A DNA stretch of 7,993 nucleotides from Actinomycetota bacterium (GTDB lineage Bacteria; Actinomycetota; Thermoleophilia; Solirubrobacterales; 70-9). The stretch covers positions 1 to 7,993 of the forward strand of contig JAFDWD010000806.1 in NCBI GenBank assembly GCA_018268695.1, given 5' to 3'. Every line of letters starts with the position of its first letter. Position 1 is the stretch's first letter. The notes beneath the pieces were generated by a model, which did not search any database, was not told the origin of the DNA, and saw only the letters and a program-made list of their open reading frames with translations. This document shows positions 1-5,426 of this stretch, piece by piece. A program made the translations under genes and the position numbers.

Positions 1-573
1 ACGATCAACGAGATCATGAGCTCGCCCGACTGGAAGCACACGGCGATCGTGATCAACTACGACGACTCGGACGGCTGGTACGACCATGCCAATCCGGGGG
101 TTCTCAACCCGTCCCTGTCGGCCGCCGACAACCTGACCAACACGACGCTCACCGGCGCCACCTCGGGGCAGTGCGGCCCGAACCCGCAGACGACGGCCCC
201 GCTCGGCGGCGAACAAGGTCGTTGCGGCCTCGGCCCGCGTCTCCCGATGCTCGTGATCTCACCGTTCGCCAAGGGCAACTCGGTCGATCACAACCTCAGC
301 AACCAGGCCTCGACGATCAATTTCATCGAGTACAACTGGGGCCTGCCGGGCATCTCCGGATCTTTCGACCAGGCACAGTCGAAGATCGATCAGTCCGAGC
401 ACGTCCCGTTCGACCTGGCGGGCATGTTCCAGTTCAGCGAGCACCCCGACCCGGCCGTGCCGCTGAACCCGGTGACGGGACAGCCGGTCGAAATCGAAGA
501 AGAAGGCTACGAAATGCCTCACGGCGGCGGTGGCGATCACCACGGCCACGGCGGCTGGGGCCACGGCTGGTAG
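1..573 (+). CDS. Phospholipase C-like phosphoesterase (alkaline phosphatase-like fold), C-terminal part
   Basis: The frame is open from the first base, so the N-terminus lies upstream of the window; 190 codons and a TAG stop are visible. The segment TAIVINYDDSDGWYDHA (window residues 15-31) matches the Asp/His-rich block of the bacterial phosphoesterase family that includes phospholipase C and acid phosphatases, which hydrolyse phosphate esters outside the cytoplasm. About 50 residues on, RLPMLVISPFAKGNSVDH and then INFIEYNWGLP are the usual C-terminal landmarks of that family (proline-rich 'SP' block and 'FIE.NWGLP'). The family catalytic residues nearer the N-terminus are not visible, so activity and substrate cannot be judged. 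The last 17 residues are almost only His, Gly, Asp and Trp (HGGGGDHHGHGGWGHGW), an unusual appendage that could bind metal; that is inference. A hairpin follows the stop. Phospholipase versus general phosphatase remains open. Confidence 0.85.
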   Translation, partial: TINEIMSSPDWKHTAIVINYDDSDGWYDHANPGVLNPSLSAADNLTNTTLTGATSGQCGPNPQTTAPLGGEQGRCGLGPRLPMLVISPFAKGNSVDHNLSNQASTINFIEYNWGLPGISGSFDQAQSKIDQSEHVPFDLAGMFQFSEHPDPAVPLNPVTGQPVEIEEEGYEMPHGGGGDHHGHGGWGHGW

Positions 574-596
574 GCCGACCTCCGAGCCGCACCGAT

Positions 597-622
597 GCAC
601 GGGCGCCTTCGGGCGCCCGTGC
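597..622. terminator. Bidirectional terminator hairpin with UUCG tetraloop
   Basis: Arms GCACGGGCGCC (597-607) and GGCGCCCGTGC (612-622) are perfect 11-bp complements closed by TTCG (608-611), an exceptionally stable tetraloop in RNA. It lies 23 bp after the phosphoesterase stop and 34 bp beyond the threonine aldolase stop, between two converging genes, so it can end transcripts from both sides. On the - strand the loop reads CGAA, so the special UUCG stability applies to the + transcript. There is no T-run, which is common for terminators of high-GC actinobacteria. Confidence 0.8.
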
Positions 623-656
623 TCGTTGTCGGGGCCCGTCTCTTCGCCCGGACCTC

Positions 657-1685
657 CTAACCCAAAGCCTCCTCGACCGCCTTCAAGGCCTTTTCGACTC
701 CGGCGCGGTCGACGTCGAGGTGGGTGACGGCGCGGACGCGGCCTTCGAGGAGGCTCATTTCGACGCCCCGCTCGACCAGCTCGTCGTGGAGGGCCTTGGC
801 GTCGGGGACGTCGAAGATGACGATGTTGGTTTCCACCGTGGTCGGGTCGATCTCGACGCCGGGCAGCTCGGCCAGGCCTTCGGCGAGGAACCGGGCGTTG
901 GCGTGGTCCTCGGCGAGGCGCTCGACGTTGTGCTGGAGGCCGTAGTGCGCGCCCGCGGCGACGATGCCCGCCTGACGCATCGAGCCGCCGAGCATCTGCT
1001 TGTAGCGGCGCGCTTCGGCGATCAGCTCGGACGTGCCCGCGAGGCAGGCGCCGACCGGGGCTCCGAGGCCCTTGGAGAAGTCGATCCAGGCGGTTTCGAA
1101 GCCGGCCGAGAAGGTGGCGGCGCTCTCGCCGGAGGCGACCGCGGCGTTGAGGAGCCGGGCGCCGTCGAGGTGGGTGCGCAGGCCGAACTCCGCCGCGACC
1201 GCGAGGACCTCGTCGATCCTCTCCCGCGGCCAGACACGGCCGCCGCCGAGGTTCGTCGTCTGCTCGACCATGACCAGGCGCGAGCGCGGTTCGTGGCTGT
1301 CGGCCGGGTCGCGCATGCGGCCCCGCAGCGCGTCCCCGGCGAACATGCCGCCGTCGCCCTCGAGCGGCATGATCATCGCGCCGGAGATCGTCGCCGCGCC
1401 GCCTGCCTCCGCCGTGATCGGGTGGGCGAGCCGGTGCAGGTACATCTCGTCGCCCAGCGGACGGATATGGAGGCGGACCGCGATCTGGTTGCACATCGAG
1501 CCCGACGGGAGGAAGACGGCCTCCTCCATCCCGAGCAGCTCGGCGACTTCCTCCTGCAACGAATTCACGGTCGGATCGAGGCCGCGCTGTTCGTCGCCGA
1601 CCTCGGCGTAGGCCATCGCCTTACGCATCTCCTCGCTCGGCTGAGTCTGGGTGTCTGAGTACAGATTGATCACGGAATCGGGCAT
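657..1685 (-). CDS. ltaE: Low-specificity L-threonine aldolase (PLP enzyme)
   Basis: The 342-residue product has the normal length for threonine aldolases, cytosolic fold-type I PLP enzymes that split threonine or allo-threonine into glycine and acetaldehyde. It starts MPDSVINLYSDTQTQPSEEMRKAM, matching the family's opening 'DLRSDT.T.P...M', which supports this ATG. Landmarks in order: the phosphate-binding SGSMCNQ (61-67); the H88-containing AHPITAEAGGAA, whose His aligns with the residue that stacks on PLP; HLDGAR (172-177) with D174 expected to contact the PLP ring nitrogen; and the Schiff-base lysine K205 in DFSKGLGAPVG. All key residues are present and no damage is seen. The gene stands alone, converging on the phosphoesterase and diverging from the small-protein/LAL pair. 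The upstream spacer holds a palindrome that could control it. No strong Shine-Dalgarno sequence precedes the ATG. Stereospecificity (L-allo versus low specificity) cannot be read from sequence. Confidence 0.93.
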   Translation of the reverse strand: MPDSVINLYSDTQTQPSEEMRKAMAYAEVGDEQRGLDPTVNSLQEEVAELLGMEEAVFLPSGSMCNQIAVRLHIRPLGDEMYLHRLAHPITAEAGGAATISGAMIMPLEGDGGMFAGDALRGRMRDPADSHEPRSRLVMVEQTTNLGGGRVWPRERIDEVLAVAAEFGLRTHLDGARLLNAAVASGESAATFSAGFETAWIDFSKGLGAPVGACLAGTSELIAEARRYKQMLGGSMRQAGIVAAGAHYGLQHNVERLAEDHANARFLAEGLAELPGVEIDPTTVETNIVIFDVPDAKALHDELVERGVEMSLLEGRVRAVTHLDVDRAGVEKALKAVEEALG

Positions 1686-1731
1686 AGATCCGCAACCTAG
1701 TGGACCGCGTACGTCGGCCCCCCGGAGCGCC

Positions 1732-1761
1732 TAAGGGGTCCCCTTACGCAACTAAGGGGTC
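1732..1761. promoter_or_regulatory. Operator-like palindrome with a third phased half-site
   Basis: TAAGGGG (1732-1738), a central T, and CCCCTTA (1740-1746) form a perfect 15-bp palindrome. The half-site recurs as TAAGGGG at 1753-1759, inside the 10-bp direct repeat CTAAGGGGTC (1731-1740 and 1752-1761), exactly 21 bp or about two helical turns on. It lies 47 bp upstream of the threonine aldolase start and about 105 bp upstream of the small-protein start, in the divergent spacer. Symmetry, phasing and position suggest binding of a dimeric regulator, perhaps acting on both genes. The protein is unknown, and I could not assign clear -35/-10 boxes for either gene. Confidence 0.45.
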
Positions 1762-1784
1762 GCGCCCGAAAAGACTAGGAATTC

Positions 1785-1804
1785 GCCCGATGTGCGGGCC
1801 TTTT
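1785..1804 (+). terminator. Short GC hairpin followed by T-run; possible leader attenuator
   Basis: GCCCG (1785-1789) and CGGGC (1795-1799) pair around ATGTG, followed by CTTTTC. This resembles a miniature intrinsic terminator on the + strand, located about 50 bp upstream of the small-protein start and downstream of the palindrome. The stem is only 5 bp and the T-run only 4, so it may be chance. If real, it would attenuate transcripts entering the small-protein/LAL unit. Confidence 0.25.
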
Positions 1805-1835
1805 CTCAGTCGTACCTTGGAATGGCACACCAAGC

Positions 1836-1841
1836 GAAAGG
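1836..1841 (+). promoter_or_regulatory. Ribosome binding site choosing between two ATGs
   Basis: GAAAGG lies 2 nt before the ATG at 1844 and 8 nt before the ATG at 1850. Only the second has workable spacing, so 1850 is taken as the start of the small protein, giving MNPNQM rather than MAMNPNQM. Confidence 0.5.
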
Positions 1842-1849
1842 CGATGGCG

Positions 1850-2038
1850 ATGAATCCCAACCAAATGAATATCGCGAAGGCGATGGTCGCCCGACATGAG
1901 CTCCTCGAAGAGGCTCATAGGTCCCGCATCCAGGCCCAGGCCGAGCGCCGCGAGGCCGAGGCGACCCGCCCTCGCAAGAGCTTCTTCGCGCACCCGCTGG
2001 GCGATCTGTTCGGCCTCGGGTTGTCAGGACGGCGATAA
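1850..2038 (+). CDS. Small highly charged protein of unknown function, coupled to LAL regulator
   Basis: This 62-residue frame begins MNPNQMNIAKAM and ends FGLGLSGRR. I do not recognise its family. Residues 8-42 are rich in Ala, Glu, Arg and Gln without Gly or Pro until TRP near 41, so a single long amphipathic helix or coiled coil is likely. The C-terminal part, SFFAHPLGDLFGLGLSG, is hydrophobic and glycine-containing but too short and broken for a clear membrane span. G or C occupies the third position in 49 of 62 codons, consistent with coding, and a GAAAGG site precedes the start. The stop is only 7 bp before the LAL start, so the two are probably co-transcribed and perhaps translationally coupled. 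The frame is open further upstream (to 1700), but that stretch includes the palindrome and hairpin and reads as non-coding. It could be a partner of the LAL protein or merely a leader peptide. Confidence 0.6.
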   Translation: MNPNQMNIAKAMVARHELLEEAHRSRIQAQAERREAEATRPRKSFFAHPLGDLFGLGLSGRR

Positions 2039-2045
2039 TCGCCGG

Positions 2046-5000
2046 GTGGCGACCCGAGTAAGTGCCAGTCGGCTGATCGGGCGGGCCGCGGAGCTCGCCG
2101 AGTTGGAGGCCGCGTTCGACGAGGCCGCCTCAGGGGCGGCCTCGTTGGCGTTCCTGGCGGGCGAGTCGGGAGTCGGCAAGTCCCGCCTCCTCCACACCTT
2201 CCTCGACCGCGCCAAGGAAAAGGGCGGCTGCGGGATCGGCGGCGAGTGCGTCGAGCTGGGCCGTGACGAGCTGCCCTACGCGCCGCTGGTCGCCGCCCTG
2301 CGCGGGCTCGTCCGCGAGCAGGACCGCGCCCTCGACCGCCTCTCCCCCGCCGGCCGCCGGGGGCTGGCCGCGCTGATGCCGGAGCTGGATCCGACCGCGG
2401 CGCCGGCCGATCCCGACGACCACTACGGGCCCTTCGAAGGGCTGCTCGGGCTGCTCGAAACGATGGCCGAGGAAGCGCCGATGGTCCTCTGGCTCGACGA
2501 CGCCCACTGGGCCGACAACGCGACCCGGCACTTCCTCTTCTACCTGGCCGCGAACCTCCCCGACCACATCCGCCTGATGACCGTGATCGCCTACCGCTCC
2601 GACCAGCTGCACCGCCGCCACCCGATGCGTCCGCTGCTGGCCGAGCTCGGCCGCGACCGTCGCGTGCGACGCCTGGAGCTGGAGCCATTCGACCGCGGCG
2701 AGGTCGCGACCCAGCTGGACGACATCCTCGGCGCCGCGCCCGACCCGGAGGTGGTCGAGCGCTTCTTCGAGCGCGGCGAAGGGAACCCGCTCTTCACCGA
2801 GGAGCTGCTCGCGGCCGGCTCCGACGGCCGCGGCCGGCTCCCGACCACGCTGCGCGACGCGCTGCTCCTGCGGATCGAACGCCTGTCGGAGACGACGCGC
2901 GCCCTGCTGCGGGTCCTCGCCGTCGGCGGGCGCCTCAAACACGACCACCTGGTCAGCGTCTGCGACGCCGACGAGGACGACCTGGCGGCGGGCCTTCGCG
3001 AGGCCGTCGAGGCGCAGGTGATCGTGGTCGGCCGCGACGACCGATACGGGTTCCGGCACGCGTTGCTGCGCGAGGTGATCTACGACGACCTGCTCCCCGG
3101 CGAACGGGCCGAGCTCCACCTCGGGCTCGCCCGCGCCCTCGAGGAAGGGCTGAGCACCGCCGACCCGATGCCGATCCGCGCCACCGCCGTCGCCCACCAC
3201 TTCAACTCGGCCGGAGACCAGCCGCAGGCGCTCCGCACCGCGGTCGTCGCCGCCCGGACGATCGAACGCGGCGGCGCGCCCGGGGCCGCGGCGGCGCTCT
3301 TCGATCGCGCCCTCGCGCTCTGGCCGCGGGTCGCCGAACCGGAGGCGCTGGCGGGGGTCGATCACACCACCCTGGTGACGCTCGCCGCCCGCGCCCACGG
3401 CCTCGACGCCGACGAGGCGCACGCGATCAAGCTCTTCGAGCAGGCCCTGGCCCAGATGGACGAGGCGGCCCAGCCGCACCGGGTGGCGGGCACCCTCGCC
3501 GAACTCGCCGCGGCGCGCTGGGCGATCGGACGCGCCGAGTCCGCCCGGGCCGACCTCGAGCGGGCGCTGGCGCTGCTGCCGGAGTCCGACCCGAGCCCGG
3601 AGCGCGCCGTGATCCTCGAGCAGAAAGCGCGCTTCCTCCTCCTCCAGGGGCGCTTCGCCGAAAGCCGCGACGCCGCCGACGAAGCGCTGGGCGCGGCCGA
3701 GGCGGCCGGGGTCGAGGACACCAAGGCCCTGATCCTCAACCGGCTCGGACTCGCCCTCTTCCTGCTCGGCGAAGAGGAGCGGGGCGAGCCGGCGATGCGC
3801 GAATCGCTGGAGCTGGCGCGGCGCTCGGGGTCCAACGACCAGATCGCCACCTGCATCGTCAACTTCGCCGACGCGCTCCACATGTCGGGTCGCGGCGAGG
3901 AGGCGGCCGAGCTGGTCAAGCAAGGGGAAGCGGAGATCACGCCGGGGGACCGCTCGATCCTCTGGTTGATCTGCGCGCGCTCGGAGATCCTCTTCTACCT
4001 CGGCCGCTGGGACGAGGCGGAAGCGATCCTGCCCGACCGCACGACCGGTGAGATGTGGACGGCGACGCTGGCCAACGTGCTGCTGCGGAGGGCCTCGCTG
4101 ATGCTGGGACGCGGCGAGATCGCCGACGCGCGCAAGATGATCGACCACGCGAGCACCTGGCTCGCCAACTCGGTCGAGCCCCAGTACATCGCGCCGGCCG
4201 GGGCGCTGCGGGTGGAACTGGAGCTCCGCTCCGGCAACGTCGAGGGGGCGCGGGAGGCGGCCGAGAAGGCGATCGACCAGCTCGAGTTCTGCAGCGACGA
4301 CGCCGCGCGGATGGCGCTGATCTCGGCCGCCGCGACGGCGGTCGAGGCGGAGGGCGCCGAACGGGCACGGGACCTCGGCGACGCCGCCGAGCTCGAGGCG
4401 TGTCAGCTGCGCGCCGAGCTCGGCGCGGCGCGGACCGCGGCGGCGGCCGAGACCACCGGACGCGAGCTCGAGCTCGCCTACCGGCTGACCGCCGAGATGC
4501 ACCTCGCCCGCGCCCGCGACGACGACGACGCCCGCGACCGCGCGGCCGCGGCGGCGGATGCCTGGGAGCGGCTCCCCCGTCCCTACCAGGCGGCGATGTG
4601 CCGACGGCGCGAGGCCGAAGCGCGCGCCGCCCACGGTGAGCGCGACGCGGCCGGCGTCGCCGCGGCGAAGGCGCTGGCGACGGCGGAGGAGCTCGGGTCG
4701 GAGTGGCTGGCGGGCGAGGTCGCCGGACTGATCGCCCGGGCGCGCCTACCCACGGCCGCCACCGCGAGCGCCGCCGGCAACGGCAGCCGGCGCGACGACG
4801 AGGACCCCTTCGGCCTCACCCCCCGCGAGCGCCAGGTCCTCGCGGCCCTCGCCGAAGGTGCGACGAACCGCGAGATCGCCGCCGACCTCTTCATGGCGGA
4901 GAAGACGGCGAGCGTCCACGTGTCCCGGATCCTCGCGAAGCTCGGCGTCCGCAGCCGCACCGAGGCGGCCGCGGTCGCGCACCGGCTGAATCTGTCGTAG
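2046..5000 (+). CDS. LAL-type LuxR family transcriptional regulator with N-terminal AAA ATPase
   Basis: The 984-residue product has the typical length and layout of large ATP-binding LuxR regulators (MalT-like STAND class), which bind an inducer and ATP and then activate transcription. RLIGRAAELAELEAAF (9-24) opens the ATPase. Walker A is GESGVGKS (39-46, catalytic K45) and Walker B is VLWLDDAHWAD (147-157, D151/D152). GEGNPLFTEELL (244-255) and, further on, FRHALLREVIYDDLLPGERAELH are family landmarks. A long Ala/Leu/Glu-rich helical region, about 375-900, looks like degenerate TPR repeats and probably receives the signal. The LuxR helix-turn-helix starts at LTPRERQVLAALAEGATNREIA (924 onward) and runs to about 982, intact. 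The start is GTG at 2046: homology begins nine residues later, and farther upstream the same frame only shadows the small gene. AGGACGG (2026-2032) lies 13 nt before it, a long spacing, so coupling to the upstream stop is likely. The inducer and targets cannot be inferred. Confidence 0.93.
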   Translation: MATRVSASRLIGRAAELAELEAAFDEAASGAASLAFLAGESGVGKSRLLHTFLDRAKEKGGCGIGGECVELGRDELPYAPLVAALRGLVREQDRALDRLSPAGRRGLAALMPELDPTAAPADPDDHYGPFEGLLGLLETMAEEAPMVLWLDDAHWADNATRHFLFYLAANLPDHIRLMTVIAYRSDQLHRRHPMRPLLAELGRDRRVRRLELEPFDRGEVATQLDDILGAAPDPEVVERFFERGEGNPLFTEELLAAGSDGRGRLPTTLRDALLLRIERLSETTRALLRVLAVGGRLKHDHLVSVCDADEDDLAAGLREAVEAQVIVVGRDDRYGFRHALLREVIYDDLLPGERAELHLGLARALEEGLSTADPMPIRATAVAHHFNSAGDQPQALRTAVVAARTIERGGAPGAAAALFDRALALWPRVAEPEALAGVDHTTLVTLAARAHGLDADEAHAIKLFEQALAQMDEAAQPHRVAGTLAELAAARWAIGRAESARADLERALALLPESDPSPERAVILEQKARFLLLQGRFAESRDAADEALGAAEAAGVEDTKALILNRLGLALFLLGEEERGEPAMRESLELARRSGSNDQIATCIVNFADALHMSGRGEEAAELVKQGEAEITPGDRSILWLICARSEILFYLGRWDEAEAILPDRTTGEMWTATLANVLLRRASLMLGRGEIADARKMIDHASTWLANSVEPQYIAPAGALRVELELRSGNVEGAREAAEKAIDQLEFCSDDAARMALISAAATAVEAEGAERARDLGDAAELEACQLRAELGAARTAAAAETTGRELELAYRLTAEMHLARARDDDDARDRAAAAADAWERLPRPYQAAMCRRREAEARAAHGERDAAGVAAAKALATAEELGSEWLAGEVAGLIARARLPTAATASAAGNGSRRDDEDPFGLTPRERQVLAALAEGATNREIAADLFMAEKTASVHVSRILAKLGVRSRTEAAAVAHRLNLS

Positions 5001-5027
5001 GGCGGGCGGCAGTCCTAGAAGCGGTGG

Positions 5028-5081
5028 CCTGGGCGTCTCATCGCGGTCCTGGCTGGCTGTGACCACGATGAGACGCCCAGG
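5028..5081 (+). terminator. Long hairpin after the LAL gene (loop CTGGCTGGCTGT)
   Basis: Arms 5028-5048 and 5061-5081 pair at 20 of 21 positions; the only exception is C5044 opposite A5065, which would be a G-U wobble in a - strand transcript. The outer 16 bp, CCTGGGCGTCTCATCG against its exact complement, are unbroken. The 12-nt loop is 5049-5060. It begins 27 nt after the LAL stop and has no T-run, fitting a Rho-assisted or stem-only terminator or a 3'-end stabiliser. It is related to the hairpin at 5339-5390. Confidence 0.8.
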
Positions 5082-5115
5082 ACAGGAGGGTTCCGTGGGA
5101 AAAATGCGTGAGATT

Positions 5116-5176
5116 CGAACGGTCAGAAATCTGCCGTGTTCGTTATCCGTCCATGCGACGGTTTTCGAACACCGCA
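5116..5176 (-). repeat. Structured palindromic repeat, copy 1 (inverted)
   Basis: Read on the - strand, this 61-nt copy aligns without gaps to 5233-5293 with 47 identities. It begins TGCGGTGTTCGAAA and ends GCAGATTTCTGACCGTTCG. The outer stem is GTGTTCG (5136-5142) with CGAACAC (5166-5172), then a 4x4 internal loop, an inner stem CCGTC (5147-5151) with GACGG (5157-5161), and a 5-nt loop. The mismatches with copy 3 fall mostly in the stems and are largely compensated. The last 19 nt (5116-5134) can also pair with 5275-5293 at 18 of 19 positions, closing a multi-branched fold over the whole array. Confidence 0.8.
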
Positions 5177-5181
5177 GGGCC

Positions 5182-5232
5182 TGCGTGGTTCGAAACTTCG
5201 GCCACGGCGAAGTAAGGAACCACGGAAGCTCT
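5182..5232 (+). repeat. Structured palindromic repeat, copy 2 (direct)
   Basis: This copy lies exactly 51 bp before copy 3 and shares TGCG, GTTCGAAACTT and AAGTAAGGAACC with it. Outer stem CGTGGTTC (5184-5191) pairs with GAACCACG (5217-5224), 8 bp. The internal loop is GAAA against TAAG, and the inner stem CTTCG (5196-5200) pairs with CGAAG (5208-5212) around a 7-nt loop. It lacks the 19-nt tail GCAGATT...CCGTTCG found in copies 1 and 3; GGAAGCTCT follows instead. Confidence 0.8.
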
Positions 5233-5293
5233 TGCGGTGTTCGAAACTTGGCGCATCGCCAAGTAAGGAACCGCGCAGATTCCTGACCGTTCG
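5233..5293 (+). repeat. Structured palindromic repeat, copy 3 (direct, with tail)
   Basis: TGCGGTGTTCGAAA (5233-5246) is identical to the start of copy 1 on the other strand. Outer pairing GTTC (5239-5242) with GAAC (5268-5271) continues after a 2x2 mismatch as GCG (5234-5236) with CGC (5274-5276). The internal loop is GAAA/TAAG, and the inner stem CTTGGCG (5247-5253) pairs with CGCCAAG (5257-5263) around CAT. The tail GCAGATTCCTGACCGTTCG ends the copy. Confidence 0.8.
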
Positions 5294-5338
5294 GGGCCCG
5301 GCGTACGGCCCGGCCCGCCTCGCCTTCCCTCACATCCC

Positions 5339-5390
5339 CGGCCGTCTCGGCCACGGCCACAGCCAGCCAGGGCCGTGGCCGAGACGGCCG
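5339..5390 (-). terminator. Long hairpin after the response regulator (same loop)
   Basis: CGGCCGTCTCGGCCACGGCC (5339-5358) and its exact complement (5371-5390) make an unbroken 20-bp stem. Read on the - strand the 12-nt loop (5359-5370) is CTGGCTGGCTGT, identical to the loop of the hairpin at 5028-5081. It begins 36 nt beyond the response-regulator stop, in sense for the MMPL-kinase-regulator operon. There is no T-run. Confidence 0.85.
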
Positions 5391-5426
5391 CTCTCGCCGC
5401 CACGCCTCGCGTCCCTTGCCTCGTCC

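Larger units (their letters stand above)
5001..5426. other. 426-bp non-coding interval between convergent regulators, packed with inverted repeats
   Basis: No gene is supported here. The interval separates the LAL stop from the response-regulator stop. In order it holds a long hairpin (5028-5081), a 61-bp repeat in inverted orientation (5116-5176), two direct copies (5182-5232 and 5233-5293), a GC-rich stretch with a weak GGGCC/GGCCC hairpin (5294-5312), and a second long hairpin (5339-5390). The two outer hairpins share one loop in opposite orientation and the repeats are also arranged inverted, so the whole is roughly symmetric about position 5207. Ordinary convergent genes would need only one terminator. 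Short open frames crossing it follow the 51-bp repeat period, a multiple of three, and are treated as by-products. Confidence 0.8.

Noticed and set aside
171..1658. Long + strand open frame (495 codons) opposite threonine aldolase and overlapping the phosphoesterase
   Set aside because: It is an Arg/Gly/Ala/Asp-rich shadow produced by high GC at third positions; no domain is visible and it runs antisense through an intact, recognised enzyme.
1896..2045. N-terminal extension of the LAL protein to an upstream ATG
   Set aside because: The added 50 residues are Ser/Arg/Ala/Pro shadow text overlapping the small gene. Recognisable homology starts just after the GTG at 2046.
2130..4634. 834-codon - strand open frame opposite the LAL gene
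   Set aside because: Its length comes from codon bias of the LAL gene. The translation is low-complexity Arg/Gly/Val/Glu text without motifs, while the + frame has ATPase and HTH motifs throughout.
5059..5286. 75-codon + frame across the repeat array
   Set aside because: It begins inside a terminator hairpin loop and arm, and its body is the translated 51-bp repeat; its openness is explained by the repeat period being divisible by three.
5116..5293. CRISPR array
   Set aside because: Only three units, one of them inverted. The conserved parts surround an internal loop rather than forming uniform repeats with unique spacers, and no cas genes are present.
5294..5312. GGGCC/GGCCC inverted repeat
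   Set aside because: A 5-bp stem with a 9-nt loop in very GC-rich sequence is expected by chance.
5143..5403. - strand frame across the array and second hairpin
   Set aside because: Same reason: repeat-derived text, no domain, and it spans the terminator of the response-regulator operon.
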